Assembly: GCA_000383735.1 (NCBI GenBank) | Contig: KB912157.1 | Coordinates: 13,735 to 77,734, forward strand | From: Verrucomicrobia bacterium SCGC AAA164-M04 | GTDB taxonomy: Bacteria > Verrucomicrobiota > Verrucomicrobiae > Verrucomicrobiales > Akkermansiaceae | Length of the DNA: 64,000 bases | Direction of reading: 5' to 3' | Part shown: positions 34,280-42,723 of the stretch, in pieces | How the letters are laid out: the number at the start of each line of letters is the position of its first letter | How positions within the stretch are numbered: position 1 is the first letter of the stretch | Position numbers and translations under genes: made by a program | The notes under the pieces: model-generated | Told to the model about the DNA's origin: nothing | What the model saw: only the letters and a program-made list of their open reading frames with translations | Databases searched by the model: none

Positions 34280-35073
34280 TGATCGAAATAGTGCTTCATC
34301 ACTTCCATTACCCCAATACTTCCTGGATTGGCAGCCACTTTACCACCTCGCTCAGTTACATAGTCCCTCACCTCTTGGATGGCATTTGCAGGGCACCCAC
34401 AGGCTTCACAAATTTCCGGCTGAAGCATACTCAGGTCATTATGATTATCCCCGATCGCGAGAATTTTATCACATTCAAGTCCCCACCGTTTCGCAGCCTC
34501 TTGAAGGCAGGACCCTTTGCGATAGGCCCGATGACTGAAGCGAAGGTAGATAGAATTACGCTCAAAAGTAAGATCACTGTGCAAAGTGAGATTTTCAATT
34601 ATCCTGAGGATGTCATCCATCTCCTCCTCGGTTGATGAGACGATACCTGCAGCGTCCCCCTCGACCGAAACCCAGCGGGCATTGGTATTTGCCTCAACGT
34701 GATCCTTGATTTTAGCAAGCGCTCGTTTGCACTTACGGAAAAGCCGATTGTGATCCTTTTCACACCTTTTATTCCAATTCTCATCAGGAACCCAACGCCC
34801 AAATTGACCGGGAAAGAAAATCTCTCGCTCTCGGACAATTACAAAATCTGGAAGGAAGGGGAAATCAGCATCGTTGAGCCCCTCAATTAGCTGATATAAG
34901 GATCGGCCAGTGGCTATTCCCCAAGCAGCACCGTAGGTGGATCGAACCCACTTCAGGCACTCAAAGAATCGCTCGTCTACCTGTGACGTGCTGTCTTTCA
35001 TCACCAAAGTGTCATCGAAATCAAATCCGAGAACGGCCTTCCAGACTGGGGGTTCGGTGAGAATCTTCAGCAC
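34276..35073 (-). CDS. HAD superfamily phosphatase (type IIB)
   Basis: A 265-residue haloacid dehalogenase-like hydrolase. Motif I is GFDFDDTLV (nucleophile Asp at about residue 18, general acid two on), motif II is GIATGRS, and motif IV is LAIGDNHNDLSML. The cap domain lies between about residues 85 and 190, as in Cof/sucrose-phosphate phosphatase types. The substrate is unknown. It overlaps the downstream exporter by four bases. The match of motifs is clear but the exact family is not. Confidence 0.82.
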   Translation of the reverse strand: MLKILTEPPVWKAVLGFDFDDTLVMKDSTSQVDERFFECLKWVRSTYGAAWGIATGRSLYQLIEGLNDADFPFLPDFVIVREREIFFPGQFGRWVPDENWNKRCEKDHNRLFRKCKRALAKIKDHVEANTNARWVSVEGDAAGIVSSTEEEMDDILRIIENLTLHSDLTFERNSIYLRFSHRAYRKGSCLQEAAKRWGLECDKILAIGDNHNDLSMLQPEICEACGCPANAIQEVRDYVTERGGKVAANPGSIGVMEVMKHYFDQ

Positions 35074-35114
35074 GGCACCAATGAACTAGACTTCAGCCCC
35101 TACGACAAGCTCGA

Positions 35115-36296
35115 CTATCCACCTACGGGAATTGCGTTTGGCACCTTCTCGTCGTCTGGCACTAGAATTGCCCTTGGGATCGCTTCCTCTTCATCATCTT
35201 CAACGGGGATCCCTCGTGGGATTACCTCCGGGGGCTTGCCGGGCCTGACTAATACTCTTTCACCAGTATTATTAGGCGGTATTTTACGCATCTTGATGTC
35301 AACCCTTCGATTCGCGGCCTGTGCATTTTGATCGCCTTGTGTCACGACTAGTTCGGTTTTCCCGAGAGCGCGAACCACAATAAATTCTGAATCAAGCTGA
35401 AGTGACTTTACTAACCAATTCTTCACCGCCTCACCACGCTTCAAGGAAAGCTGAAAGTTAAATTCCTCGCCGCCGAAAGTATCAGTGTGCCCTTCCACCC
35501 AGCAAAACATGCCCGGATTTCTATCGATAAGCTGGGCAACAGTAAGTAGCGTGATACGGGCATCATCTTTTAAAGTATTACTGTTGAACTCAAAAAGGAG
35601 ATCGCTTCCAATCGAAGCCTTGTTCTGTTCTAGCTCACCCGGAGACATATTGGCATAGGCAAAAAGACCGGTGTAACCTTTGATTTCACCCGCTGCGTCA
35701 GTTCCATTACCCCCTTTTAATTTGCCTAAATCCTGGACGACCTTGTCAGGATCAAGGACATCAGCAAGTTGAGTTCCCTCATCGACAATAATCTTTCCTC
35801 TCTTTGCCTCTGGAAAATCGATGCGAATTTTTCCAGGATCAGGAATATCAGAGTTTTCTTGCTCTCCCACCGTGGGCTTGAGTAAATCTCCAATATTAGT
35901 CCCTGCTAAAATGGGCTTTTCAATCCTCATTTCAGGAAATGACACGTCCTCCACTTTCGTATCGATATCGATCTCTATCTCTTGAAGCTCGGCAATCGCC
36001 GACTCTGGATCATCCACCAATTCGCTATCATCAACCGGTCTCTCAAGTTCCTCCTCTGGAGGAACTTCCGCAATATCCTCCAGCTCGGTTTCCGCCATGT
36101 TTAGCCGGACCGGTTGAGAAACCCAATCAGTCGCCTCGGACATTTCGGCTTCGTAAAAGGTATTGCCGGCTCTTACAAGAGCAGCGACATGGATGATTAA
36201 AGCCAAGATGACTGCCACGAGAACATACCAGCCGAGACCCTCACGACGGGGAGGAGAGTAGGTGCTGGCAGTTTCCCAAGGGTATTCGCGCTTCAT
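35115..36296 (-). CDS. TonB-like N-terminus fused to an OmpA-like peptidoglycan-binding domain
   Basis: A 393-residue protein. The first 45 residues resemble TonB: a short cytosolic start and one membrane helix (about 23-45, LGWYVLVAVILALIIHVAAL), then a long acidic, proline-rich linker (about 50-200). Residues about 230-345 form an OmpA C-terminal domain: LLFEFNSNTL, WVEGHTDTFGGEEFNFQLSLKRGEAVKNWL and ANRRVDIKM. The tail is acidic and Pro-rich with repeated IPRxI(P/L)V motifs. Inner-membrane anchoring and peptidoglycan binding is the expected topology. It is divergent from hom. Confidence 0.78.
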   Translation of the reverse strand: MKREYPWETASTYSPPRREGLGWYVLVAVILALIIHVAALVRAGNTFYEAEMSEATDWVSQPVRLNMAETELEDIAEVPPEEELERPVDDSELVDDPESAIAELQEIEIDIDTKVEDVSFPEMRIEKPILAGTNIGDLLKPTVGEQENSDIPDPGKIRIDFPEAKRGKIIVDEGTQLADVLDPDKVVQDLGKLKGGNGTDAAGEIKGYTGLFAYANMSPGELEQNKASIGSDLLFEFNSNTLKDDARITLLTVAQLIDRNPGMFCWVEGHTDTFGGEEFNFQLSLKRGEAVKNWLVKSLQLDSEFIVVRALGKTELVVTQGDQNAQAANRRVDIKMRKIPPNNTGERVLVRPGKPPEVIPRGIPVEDDEEEAIPRAILVPDDEKVPNAIPVGG

Positions 36297-36391
36297 CTGT
36301 TGCTAGTATAACAGCACTAAGAACGTGTGCAATTCAAGGTTCATTCACAATTTTACTGTTTTTGCTCCCCGAACACTCATAGAAAACCACT

Positions 36392-37696
36392 GTGAGTTGC
36401 TCAGTTTCAGGAATTGGTTTGGCCGGATTTGGCACTGTCGGGTCGGGAGTTTGGAAAATCCTTAGGGAACACGGGGGGCTTATCGTGTCACGCTCACAAG
36501 GATCTGCGGCTATGGAAATTCGCAAAATTGCGGTTCAAGATTTGTCAAAAAAACGTGAAGGAGGTGCTCCCGCCGAACTCTTCACGACGAACCTAATGGA
36601 AGTGGTTGAGGATCCTTCGGTCGAGATTGTGGTGGAATTGATTGGAGGAACAGAAGCTGCGTTCAATCTCGTCGCAGAAGCTTTGAAGGCTGGAAAACCC
36701 GTGGTAACGGGAAACAAGGCGCTTCTAGCGGAAAGAGGGACCGAGCTTTTTGCTATTTCAAAAGAAACGAATACTCCAATTTATTTCGAAGCAGCTGTTG
36801 CCGGAGGAATCCCGATCATAAAAGCCGTGCAACAATCACTTGTGGGCAACCAAATTGAATCAATCGCTGGCATTATTAACGGAACTTCTAACTACATTTT
36901 GCAGCGTATGACCGAAGCTGGCTTAGGTTACCCGGGGGCTCTCAAAGAAGCTAAAGATCTGGGCTATGCAGAGGCAGACGAGACTCTCGACGTGAATGGA
37001 TGGGACGCTGCTCACAAGGCTATCCTTCTTGGATCAATAGCGCATGGATTCCTGATCAACTACAAAAACGTTTATGTTCGTGGTATCGAGAAAGTTACGC
37101 CTCTTGATATTAAATTTGCCTCAGATCTTGGCTACGTCGTCAAACTTCTCTCCCTTGTTATTGCAAATAAAGATGGCGGGATCGAAATCCGAACCCAACC
37201 TTCCTTTCTTTCAAAAACTCACATCCTAGCCTCGGTCCATGGCGTCTTTAATGCCGTAGCAATCAAGGGAGATCATTTGGGTGAATCGCTTTTCTACGGC
37301 AGGGGTGCTGGACAGGGCCCCACCGCTTCTTCCGTAGTCTCCGATTTAGTCGAGGCTGCTCGCGGTTCGGGAACCAATATGGGATTCCTCCCTTATAAGG
37401 AGAGTGGGAACTTGGTGGATATTGATGATACCGCGACTTCTTACTACGTCCGATTTTCGGTGACCGACCGACTCGGTGTGATCGCAGATATTGCTAGCGT
37501 GCTCGCGAGGCATAAAATCGGAATTTCAGGGACTCACTCACCCGTTGATGCAGATAATCCCGACGCTGAATTCGTTGAGATGGTCTTCCTTCTCCATACC
37601 TGCCCGTTTGGAAGGCTGAAGCAAGCTCTTGCTGAGGTTGAAAATCTTGACTGCCTAACCAGTAGGCCTGTGGTGTTTCGAATTGAATCACTCTGA
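36392..37696 (+). CDS. hom: Homoserine dehydrogenase
   Basis: A 434-residue enzyme that reduces aspartate semialdehyde to homoserine for threonine and methionine synthesis. It begins with a GTG (SCSVSGIGLAGFGTVGSG, the NAD(P)-binding Rossmann start), has the dimer and active-site part (AAVAGGIPIIKAVQQSL, GIINGTSNYIL) and a C-terminal ACT-type regulatory domain (YYVRFSVTDRLGVIADIASVL) that probably senses threonine. It is followed 157 bases later by lysC on the same strand, an unusual but logical neighbour as both belong to the aspartate family. Confidence 0.95.
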   Translation: MSCSVSGIGLAGFGTVGSGVWKILREHGGLIVSRSQGSAAMEIRKIAVQDLSKKREGGAPAELFTTNLMEVVEDPSVEIVVELIGGTEAAFNLVAEALKAGKPVVTGNKALLAERGTELFAISKETNTPIYFEAAVAGGIPIIKAVQQSLVGNQIESIAGIINGTSNYILQRMTEAGLGYPGALKEAKDLGYAEADETLDVNGWDAAHKAILLGSIAHGFLINYKNVYVRGIEKVTPLDIKFASDLGYVVKLLSLVIANKDGGIEIRTQPSFLSKTHILASVHGVFNAVAIKGDHLGESLFYGRGAGQGPTASSVVSDLVEAARGSGTNMGFLPYKESGNLVDIDDTATSYYVRFSVTDRLGVIADIASVLARHKIGISGTHSPVDADNPDAEFVEMVFLLHTCPFGRLKQALAEVENLDCLTSRPVVFRIESL

Positions 37697-37853
37697 AGAA
37701 ATTGAAAGATCTAAATCCCCATCAAAAAAATCATTTGTAACTGGCGGCGACTTTTGATTTTTTTGGATTTTCGATTTTTTCACCTCACATCCAGTTTTTT
37801 ACTCCTGCTCTTGCTTGCCATCGTTCCCTTAAAGCCTTAAAGGGATGTTCTCC

Positions 37854-39071
37854 ATGGCACTCATTGTCCAAAAATACGGCGGGACCTCGGTTGGGTCCAT
37901 TGATCGTATTAAAAAGGTGGCTAGCCGTATCAAGGCTGAGCGTGAAAAAGGCAACCAGGTGGTTGCTGTTATTTCAGCTATGGGGGGTGAAACCGATAAG
38001 CTCATCGCTCTTGCGAGTGAACTTTCCCAGTCTCCCAAGGAACGTGAGCTTGATGTGCTTCTCTCCTCTGGCGAACAGCAATCTATCGCTCTTCTTACCA
38101 TCGCGCTTAATGAGATGGGTATTGAGGCTGTCTCGGCGACTGGTCGTCAAGCTGGGATCCTAACCAGCGGGTCGCACACCCGCGGAAGAATCGAGCGAAT
38201 TGACCCTACTCTAATCAACCAATATCTTGAGGCTGATCAAACTGTCGTGATTGCTGGATTTCAAGGAATCACTGAGGAAGGTATGATTCATACTCTTGGA
38301 CGCGGGGGCTCGGATCTTTCAGCCATCGCGGTAGCTTCTTCTGTTAAAGCCGATCTGTGTCAGATCCTTACTGATGTAGATGGAGTCTACACTGCGGATC
38401 CCAGAGTGGTCGCAAAAGCACGAAAGCTTCCGGAAATCTCATACGACGAACTTCTTGAGCTCGCCTCTGTTGGAACTAAGGTTATGCAATCTCGTTCTGT
38501 CGAATTCGCCAAAAAATATGGTGTGAAATTTGAAGTTAAATCATCACTCAATAATAACCCGGGGACCATTGTCACCGAAGAACACGAAGCTATGGAATCA
38601 GTTGTCATTCGCGGAGTCTCAATCGAGCGCTCCCAAGCCAGAGTTACCATTACCGATATTCCCGATACACCAGGAATGTCCGGTCGCATTCTTGGCGCAC
38701 TTGCTGAAGCTGAGGTGAATATCGATATGATTGTCTCAAACATTGCTAGCGATAAGTTGGCACGGCACTCCTTCACTATGCACACAAACGATCTAGGTCG
38801 GGCCCAGAGTGCTCTCAAGCCAGTCCTTGCCGAGCTTTCTGGAGAGGCCGCTATCCAAACCGAAGCCGGTATCGCCAAACTTTCATGTGTAGGTATTGGC
38901 ATGCGCAGCCATTCTGGAGTCGCTGCTCAGATGTTTGATGCGTTAGGTAAAGCTGGAGTCAACATTGGAATGATTTCGACATCAGAAATCAAGATCTCGG
39001 TCACCGTTGAAGAAGATCAGATTGAGAAAGCCGCAAAAGTTGTCCACACCGCCTTTGGGCTAGATGCATAA
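37854..39071 (+). CDS. lysC: Aspartate kinase
   Basis: A 405-residue monofunctional aspartokinase for the first step of lysine, methionine and threonine synthesis. The ATG at 37854 (MALIVQKYGGTSVGS) is preferred over 37845 because AAGGG lies a normal distance upstream of it. The kinase domain has KYGGTSVG and the FQGITEEG, TLGRGGSDLSA motifs; two ACT domains fill the last 160 residues (about 260-405), so lysine or threonine feedback is expected. A five-base-pair hairpin (37826-37844) covers part of the AAGGG, too weak to claim regulation. Confidence 0.95.
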   Translation: MALIVQKYGGTSVGSIDRIKKVASRIKAEREKGNQVVAVISAMGGETDKLIALASELSQSPKERELDVLLSSGEQQSIALLTIALNEMGIEAVSATGRQAGILTSGSHTRGRIERIDPTLINQYLEADQTVVIAGFQGITEEGMIHTLGRGGSDLSAIAVASSVKADLCQILTDVDGVYTADPRVVAKARKLPEISYDELLELASVGTKVMQSRSVEFAKKYGVKFEVKSSLNNNPGTIVTEEHEAMESVVIRGVSIERSQARVTITDIPDTPGMSGRILGALAEAEVNIDMIVSNIASDKLARHSFTMHTNDLGRAQSALKPVLAELSGEAAIQTEAGIAKLSCVGIGMRSHSGVAAQMFDALGKAGVNIGMISTSEIKISVTVEEDQIEKAAKVVHTAFGLDA

Positions 39072-39155
39072 GACGACAACGAAAAAAAATCTGAGATCTA
39101 GTCTGAAAGTGCGCCAATTGAATCCGGCGAAATTGCTTTTCAATATTGATAAGCC

Positions 39156-39842
39156 CTAGCGCCCCCGGCGCTTTGGTTTATCAAATTCAAGATAAGTGAT
39201 GCCTTGGACTTTTCGTTGTTCATCGAACATACTAATTTTCATCGTTTCGATTGTGAAGACTCCGTTCACTTTCATTACATCAATGATTTCAAATTGCTTC
39301 AGTGGCCGGCGACCTGGTCTTGGGCCGTATCCGACGACTCTGGCAAGAGCTCTATGTTTTTTAGTAACCCAAATGCTTACTTCGCGGTAACTCCCAGTTT
39401 TTTCAGGATTAACGACATGGATTCTCCAGCAATTCTCGAGCCCAATTTTTTGACTTCCCGCATGTTGAGGGTTGGGCCAGTAGAGAAATTTCAAAGCAAG
39501 ATCTTCGTAGGTCACATCAGTGTTCGCGATTGATGCCCCGATTTTGTTGGCTGGAAATCGTTTGGCCTTACCATCATTGATATCCCAAAACTCTTGGTCG
39601 TTTTCTTTCAATCTAAGATGAAAGCCTTCAGCTCCCCCATTTAGAGCGAACTGAATATCTTTACCCCGAAGAAATAAGTTGAGGGGAACCTTGTTTGCCC
39701 CTTTGCGCAAAACCCCGGTAAGAGTCTGCTCCTTCTGAAGAACGGTTACTTGGCGGACAGACTCCATAATCTCGCTCGCAGTTTGTGCTGATGCAAGAGA
39801 TGATAAAGTTATCATCAAAACGATTCTGAAAAGCCCCTCCAT
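39156..39842 (-). CDS. Outer-membrane lipoprotein-sorting-like protein (LolA-like fold)
   Basis: A 228-residue exported protein with a signal peptide ending near residue 19 (SLASAQ). The rest has the pattern of the LolA/LolB-like half-barrel: repeated alternating beta strands with FLRGKDIQFALNG, GFHLRLKENDQEFWDIND, FLYWPNPQHAG and VSIWVTKKHRALARV. I recognise this type as the outer membrane lipoprotein-sorting-like family, common in Verrucomicrobia and different from authentic LolA. The binding partner is unknown. It is convergent with lysC and followed by an AT-rich spacer (39843-40038) with no gene. Confidence 0.72.
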   Translation of the reverse strand: MEGLFRIVLMITLSSLASAQTASEIMESVRQVTVLQKEQTLTGVLRKGANKVPLNLFLRGKDIQFALNGGAEGFHLRLKENDQEFWDINDGKAKRFPANKIGASIANTDVTYEDLALKFLYWPNPQHAGSQKIGLENCWRIHVVNPEKTGSYREVSIWVTKKHRALARVVGYGPRPGRRPLKQFEIIDVMKVNGVFTIETMKISMFDEQRKVQGITYLEFDKPKRRGR

Positions 39843-40038
39843 ACCTCTTTTGTTAACAGTTCGTTAATTGAGACCGCAAGCCGAAACAATTTATTCAATG
39901 AATATTTCAGAAGTCTAAATATTCTTTTTGGAATTATATTGTTTTTTTTGGGTTTTGATCGACTTGGGGCTTGCCCAAACCACACTTCATCCCTTTGCAT
40001 CTAGCGTCCTATCACATCTTTGTAAAAAAAATTGTCTC

Positions 40039-41001
40039 ATGAGTCTCCGCAATCAACTTTCTGATCTTCTTGCCGAGATCCTTCCCTCTAATCCGAAGGA
40101 CTCGATCAAAGGGACTGAATTAATTCGCCTGCTTCGGATGACCCTTGATGGGGAATATTCCGACGCTTCGCTGCGGTATCATTTCTCGGTGATGTCATGC
40201 GATCCAAAATCGCCTATTGCAAAGGTCGAAAAAGGCCAAGGTTACTACAAACGAGGAGCGGCAATCCCTGCCCTTTCCAGTGCCAAAGGTTTGCTCGCGA
40301 TGACTCAGGGTAGACTCGATGATCTTGATGATAGCTCCTCAGTCGATACGGCAATGCTACGTCTCAGTAAGTTTCGGGCAATTGTTCAAAAATATGCAGA
40401 GACGAAAAGTGTTTTCACTTTCGAATTTCGTGAGTCTCTTTCGGTGGAGGCTCCCCTTGGAAATCTTTGGAAATTCCCTGAAATCGTGCTCATCGACTGG
40501 GAGCATGGTGAGTTTGATGAAGATGGCCTAGCCCTTGATCCTGCTCACCTCGCGCTCAAGCAAACGCTTGGACTTCCTCCTTATCATCTCAGTTCCATTC
40601 GGATGCGCGTAGAAACTAGCCATGACAATTTTCGCGAAGATTTGTTTCAGACTATGAGTGGTTCGATGTGGGCCAACGAAGGAATCCTTTATTTAGCTGA
40701 TAGTATATCAGATGAGTCATTGGGCGATCAGGTCCGGGCTCTTGCTAATGAACTGGGAATCGGCGTGGTTAGCTTCGGTTTGTCGCCAAACGATCTAGAT
40801 GACCTTCCACACCCAGCACAGATCCAAAATGCCATTGATCGCGAAACAGAAGCGTTAATGGGAAGACTTCATGTCGAAAAAATTGCCCCTGCGAAGTGTC
40901 GCACACACTGCGGCTGGGAATCGCTTCAGTCCCTACGTAACGATCATCTTGAAATGAACCAGTTGCTTGCTTGGTTAGGGGGGGGGCTTGGAAAATGGTA
41001 A
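40039..41001 (+). CDS. COG2958-like protein: winged helix plus restriction-endonuclease-like region
   Basis: Starting from the ATG at 40039 (MSLRNQLSDLL) the protein has 320 residues. Residues 1-75 form a helical region resembling a winged helix (IKGTELIRLLRMTLDGEY to KGQGYYKRG). Residues about 120-270 have the pattern NLWKFPEIVLIDWEHG, then SIRMRVETSHDNFREDLFQTMSGSMWANEGILYLADSI and GIGVVSFGL, which recall the core of a COG2958/restriction-fold family. The C-terminal part has a pair of cysteines (KCRTHCGW). The function of this family is unproven. The frame upstream to 39928 overlaps an AT-rich stretch and is not used. Confidence 0.45.
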   Translation: MSLRNQLSDLLAEILPSNPKDSIKGTELIRLLRMTLDGEYSDASLRYHFSVMSCDPKSPIAKVEKGQGYYKRGAAIPALSSAKGLLAMTQGRLDDLDDSSSVDTAMLRLSKFRAIVQKYAETKSVFTFEFRESLSVEAPLGNLWKFPEIVLIDWEHGEFDEDGLALDPAHLALKQTLGLPPYHLSSIRMRVETSHDNFREDLFQTMSGSMWANEGILYLADSISDESLGDQVRALANELGIGVVSFGLSPNDLDDLPHPAQIQNAIDRETEALMGRLHVEKIAPAKCRTHCGWESLQSLRNDHLEMNQLLAWLGGGLGKW

Positions 41002-41037
41002 GGTTAAGCCGTTCCAATCTCTCCGCTGAATTACTCA

Positions 41038-42108
41038 CTATAGGAAGCGAGTAAATTCCTGAACTGTCTCCTCATTGAGTTGGTTCACCATGGCGATAGC
41101 TAGCTCTACCATGGCATGATAATCAGCGGCGCAGATGATCGCGTTATGGGAATGAATATATCTTGCTGGTGTTCCTAGAACGACACTGGGAATTCCTTCG
41201 TTAGCTAAGGTGAACGAGCCTGCGTCTGTCCCACCACTCGAACGAACGGTAACTTGATGTGAAATCCCCTCGCGATGGGCAGTCTCAATGGCAAACCGAG
41301 CTAAGCGTGGGTTCATGATCGCGCTAGGATCGTGTAGGCGAATCTGTACACCCTTTCCTAGGATACCTTGGGACTCACCGAGAGGCATTCCTGGCGTATC
41401 ATCGGCTGGAGGCCCTTCTAAGACAATTGCTACATCTGGAGTAGCTATGTTTGCGAGGGTCTTTGCCCCCCTAAGTCCGAGCTCCTCCTGAACGGAACCT
41501 GCGCTGATCAACTGGCACCCCGAAGCTTCGGCAGATTGCCCTACCTGAATTGCTCCTGCCATTCCGACCCGATTATCAAAAGCTTTCGTCATATACCAAT
41601 CTGCCTGATGCATCGGTGTCCATGGGCTCCATGGCGCAATAGGATCCCCAAGCTGGATCCCCCAATCTTCCACTTCAGCTCGGGATCGAGCCCCGATATC
41701 AACGAACATATTGGGCACCCCGATCACCCGATTTCGCTCTGCTTCCCCTAAAAAATGTGGGGGTTTAGATGCGATCGTTCCGATGATCTTAATACCCTCA
41801 TGGTTCCTGACTTCAACTCGCTGAGATAAAAGCGTGTGTCCCCACCAACCTCCAACGGTCACCATTTTTAAATAGCCATTCGGAAGAATGTTTTGAACTC
41901 GGAACCCAACTTCGTCCATGTGCCCCTCTACCATCACTTTTGGCCCAGCAGAATCTCGGATGCAATAAACCGAGCCATTCTTGTCAGCTCCGAACTCACC
42001 GTGGCCATCCAGCTCATCAAGAAAAATTTTCCTAACTTCATCTTCGTAGCCAGGAACACTGTGAGCTTGGGTGAGAGATTCGAGTAGTTGGAGACCCTTA
42101 GTTTGCAT
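41038..42108 (-). CDS. M42 family aminopeptidase
   Basis: From the ATG at 42108 (MQTKGLQLLESL) this is a 356-residue metallopeptidase. The two-metal centre is visible: VEGHMDEVG (His, Asp), the bridging Asp in FDNRVG, the catalytic Glu pair in SVQEELGLRGA, the LEGP aspartate/glutamate region, and the last histidine in YIHSHNAI. Members cut N-terminal residues from peptides in the cytoplasm, forming dodecameric shells. It is convergent with the COG2958-like gene. The frame extended to 42213 runs into the region of the remnant at 42184-42607. Confidence 0.92.
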   Translation of the reverse strand: MQTKGLQLLESLTQAHSVPGYEDEVRKIFLDELDGHGEFGADKNGSVYCIRDSAGPKVMVEGHMDEVGFRVQNILPNGYLKMVTVGGWWGHTLLSQRVEVRNHEGIKIIGTIASKPPHFLGEAERNRVIGVPNMFVDIGARSRAEVEDWGIQLGDPIAPWSPWTPMHQADWYMTKAFDNRVGMAGAIQVGQSAEASGCQLISAGSVQEELGLRGAKTLANIATPDVAIVLEGPPADDTPGMPLGESQGILGKGVQIRLHDPSAIMNPRLARFAIETAHREGISHQVTVRSSGGTDAGSFTLANEGIPSVVLGTPARYIHSHNAIICAADYHAMVELAIAMVNQLNEETVQEFTRFL

Positions 42109-42183
42109 GGATTTCAGTATCAAAAATGACCTGATAATTAAACCTGAAATCTCACTAGCTTTCTTCCCTACAGAGGTAGGTAA

Positions 42184-42607
42184 GCACAACCAAGATGTCT
42201 TGACTCTATTCAATTTCTGTCAACCCAATCTAAACAGAGAAAAAATTCAGTCAGTGCGATTGGCGCGAACATTCTTTATTTTTTGATGGTAATACTCGGA
42301 TTTCTATTTCTCATACTTCCAGGGATAATTCTGGCTATTCGGTTTAGTTTTTTCCAGCAGGCGATCGTTGAAAAAAAGTTTGGGGCCGATTGAATCTTTA
42401 AACTACAGCTGGAATTTAACCCGTGGAAACGGCCTTAGTTTCTTTGGCTTAGGTATTCTTTCCTTCTTTGTTCTTTTAGCAGGTGGATTGGCGTTACTTT
42501 TTGGATTGTTGTGGGCGATTCCAACATGGTGGCTCTCAATTTTAACTGCATTCCGATTCCTACATTGTGGGGAAAATACCGTAGGGGTCTCTCCTCGAGA
42601 GCAATAA
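42184..42607 (+). pseudogene. Truncated and frameshifted YciC-like membrane protein remnant
   Basis: The plus strand between the M42 gene and typA encodes parts of one membrane protein in two frames. The first (open from 42184, ATG at 42286) gives LGFLFLILPGIILAIRFSFFQQAIVEKKFG; the second continues from about 42380 with PIESLNYSWNLTRG and two hydrophobic helices to a stop at 42607. Removing one base at the A7 or G4 run (42371-42384) joins them to VEKKFGPIESLNYSW, the pattern of the YciC/glycerophosphodiesterase membrane-domain family. The N-terminal half of that family is absent, so it looks like decay rather than only an error. The remaining parts of 42109-42723 hold nothing I can name. Confidence 0.55.
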
Positions 42608-42723
42608 GCGCCCGAAAATGATTTTCGCTTCAATCGAGCGATTTCTTGCTATTACCATGTTTCTGAGGCAAGGAGCGCACGTGAGCCTCACCAAGGCCCG
42701 GCATAATTTCATCCGCCACCACC

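Noticed and set aside
37826..37844. A short CCCTT/AAGGG hairpin over the lysC ribosome binding site
   Set aside because: Only five base pairs with a nine-base loop; likely chance. Mentioned in the lysC entry only.
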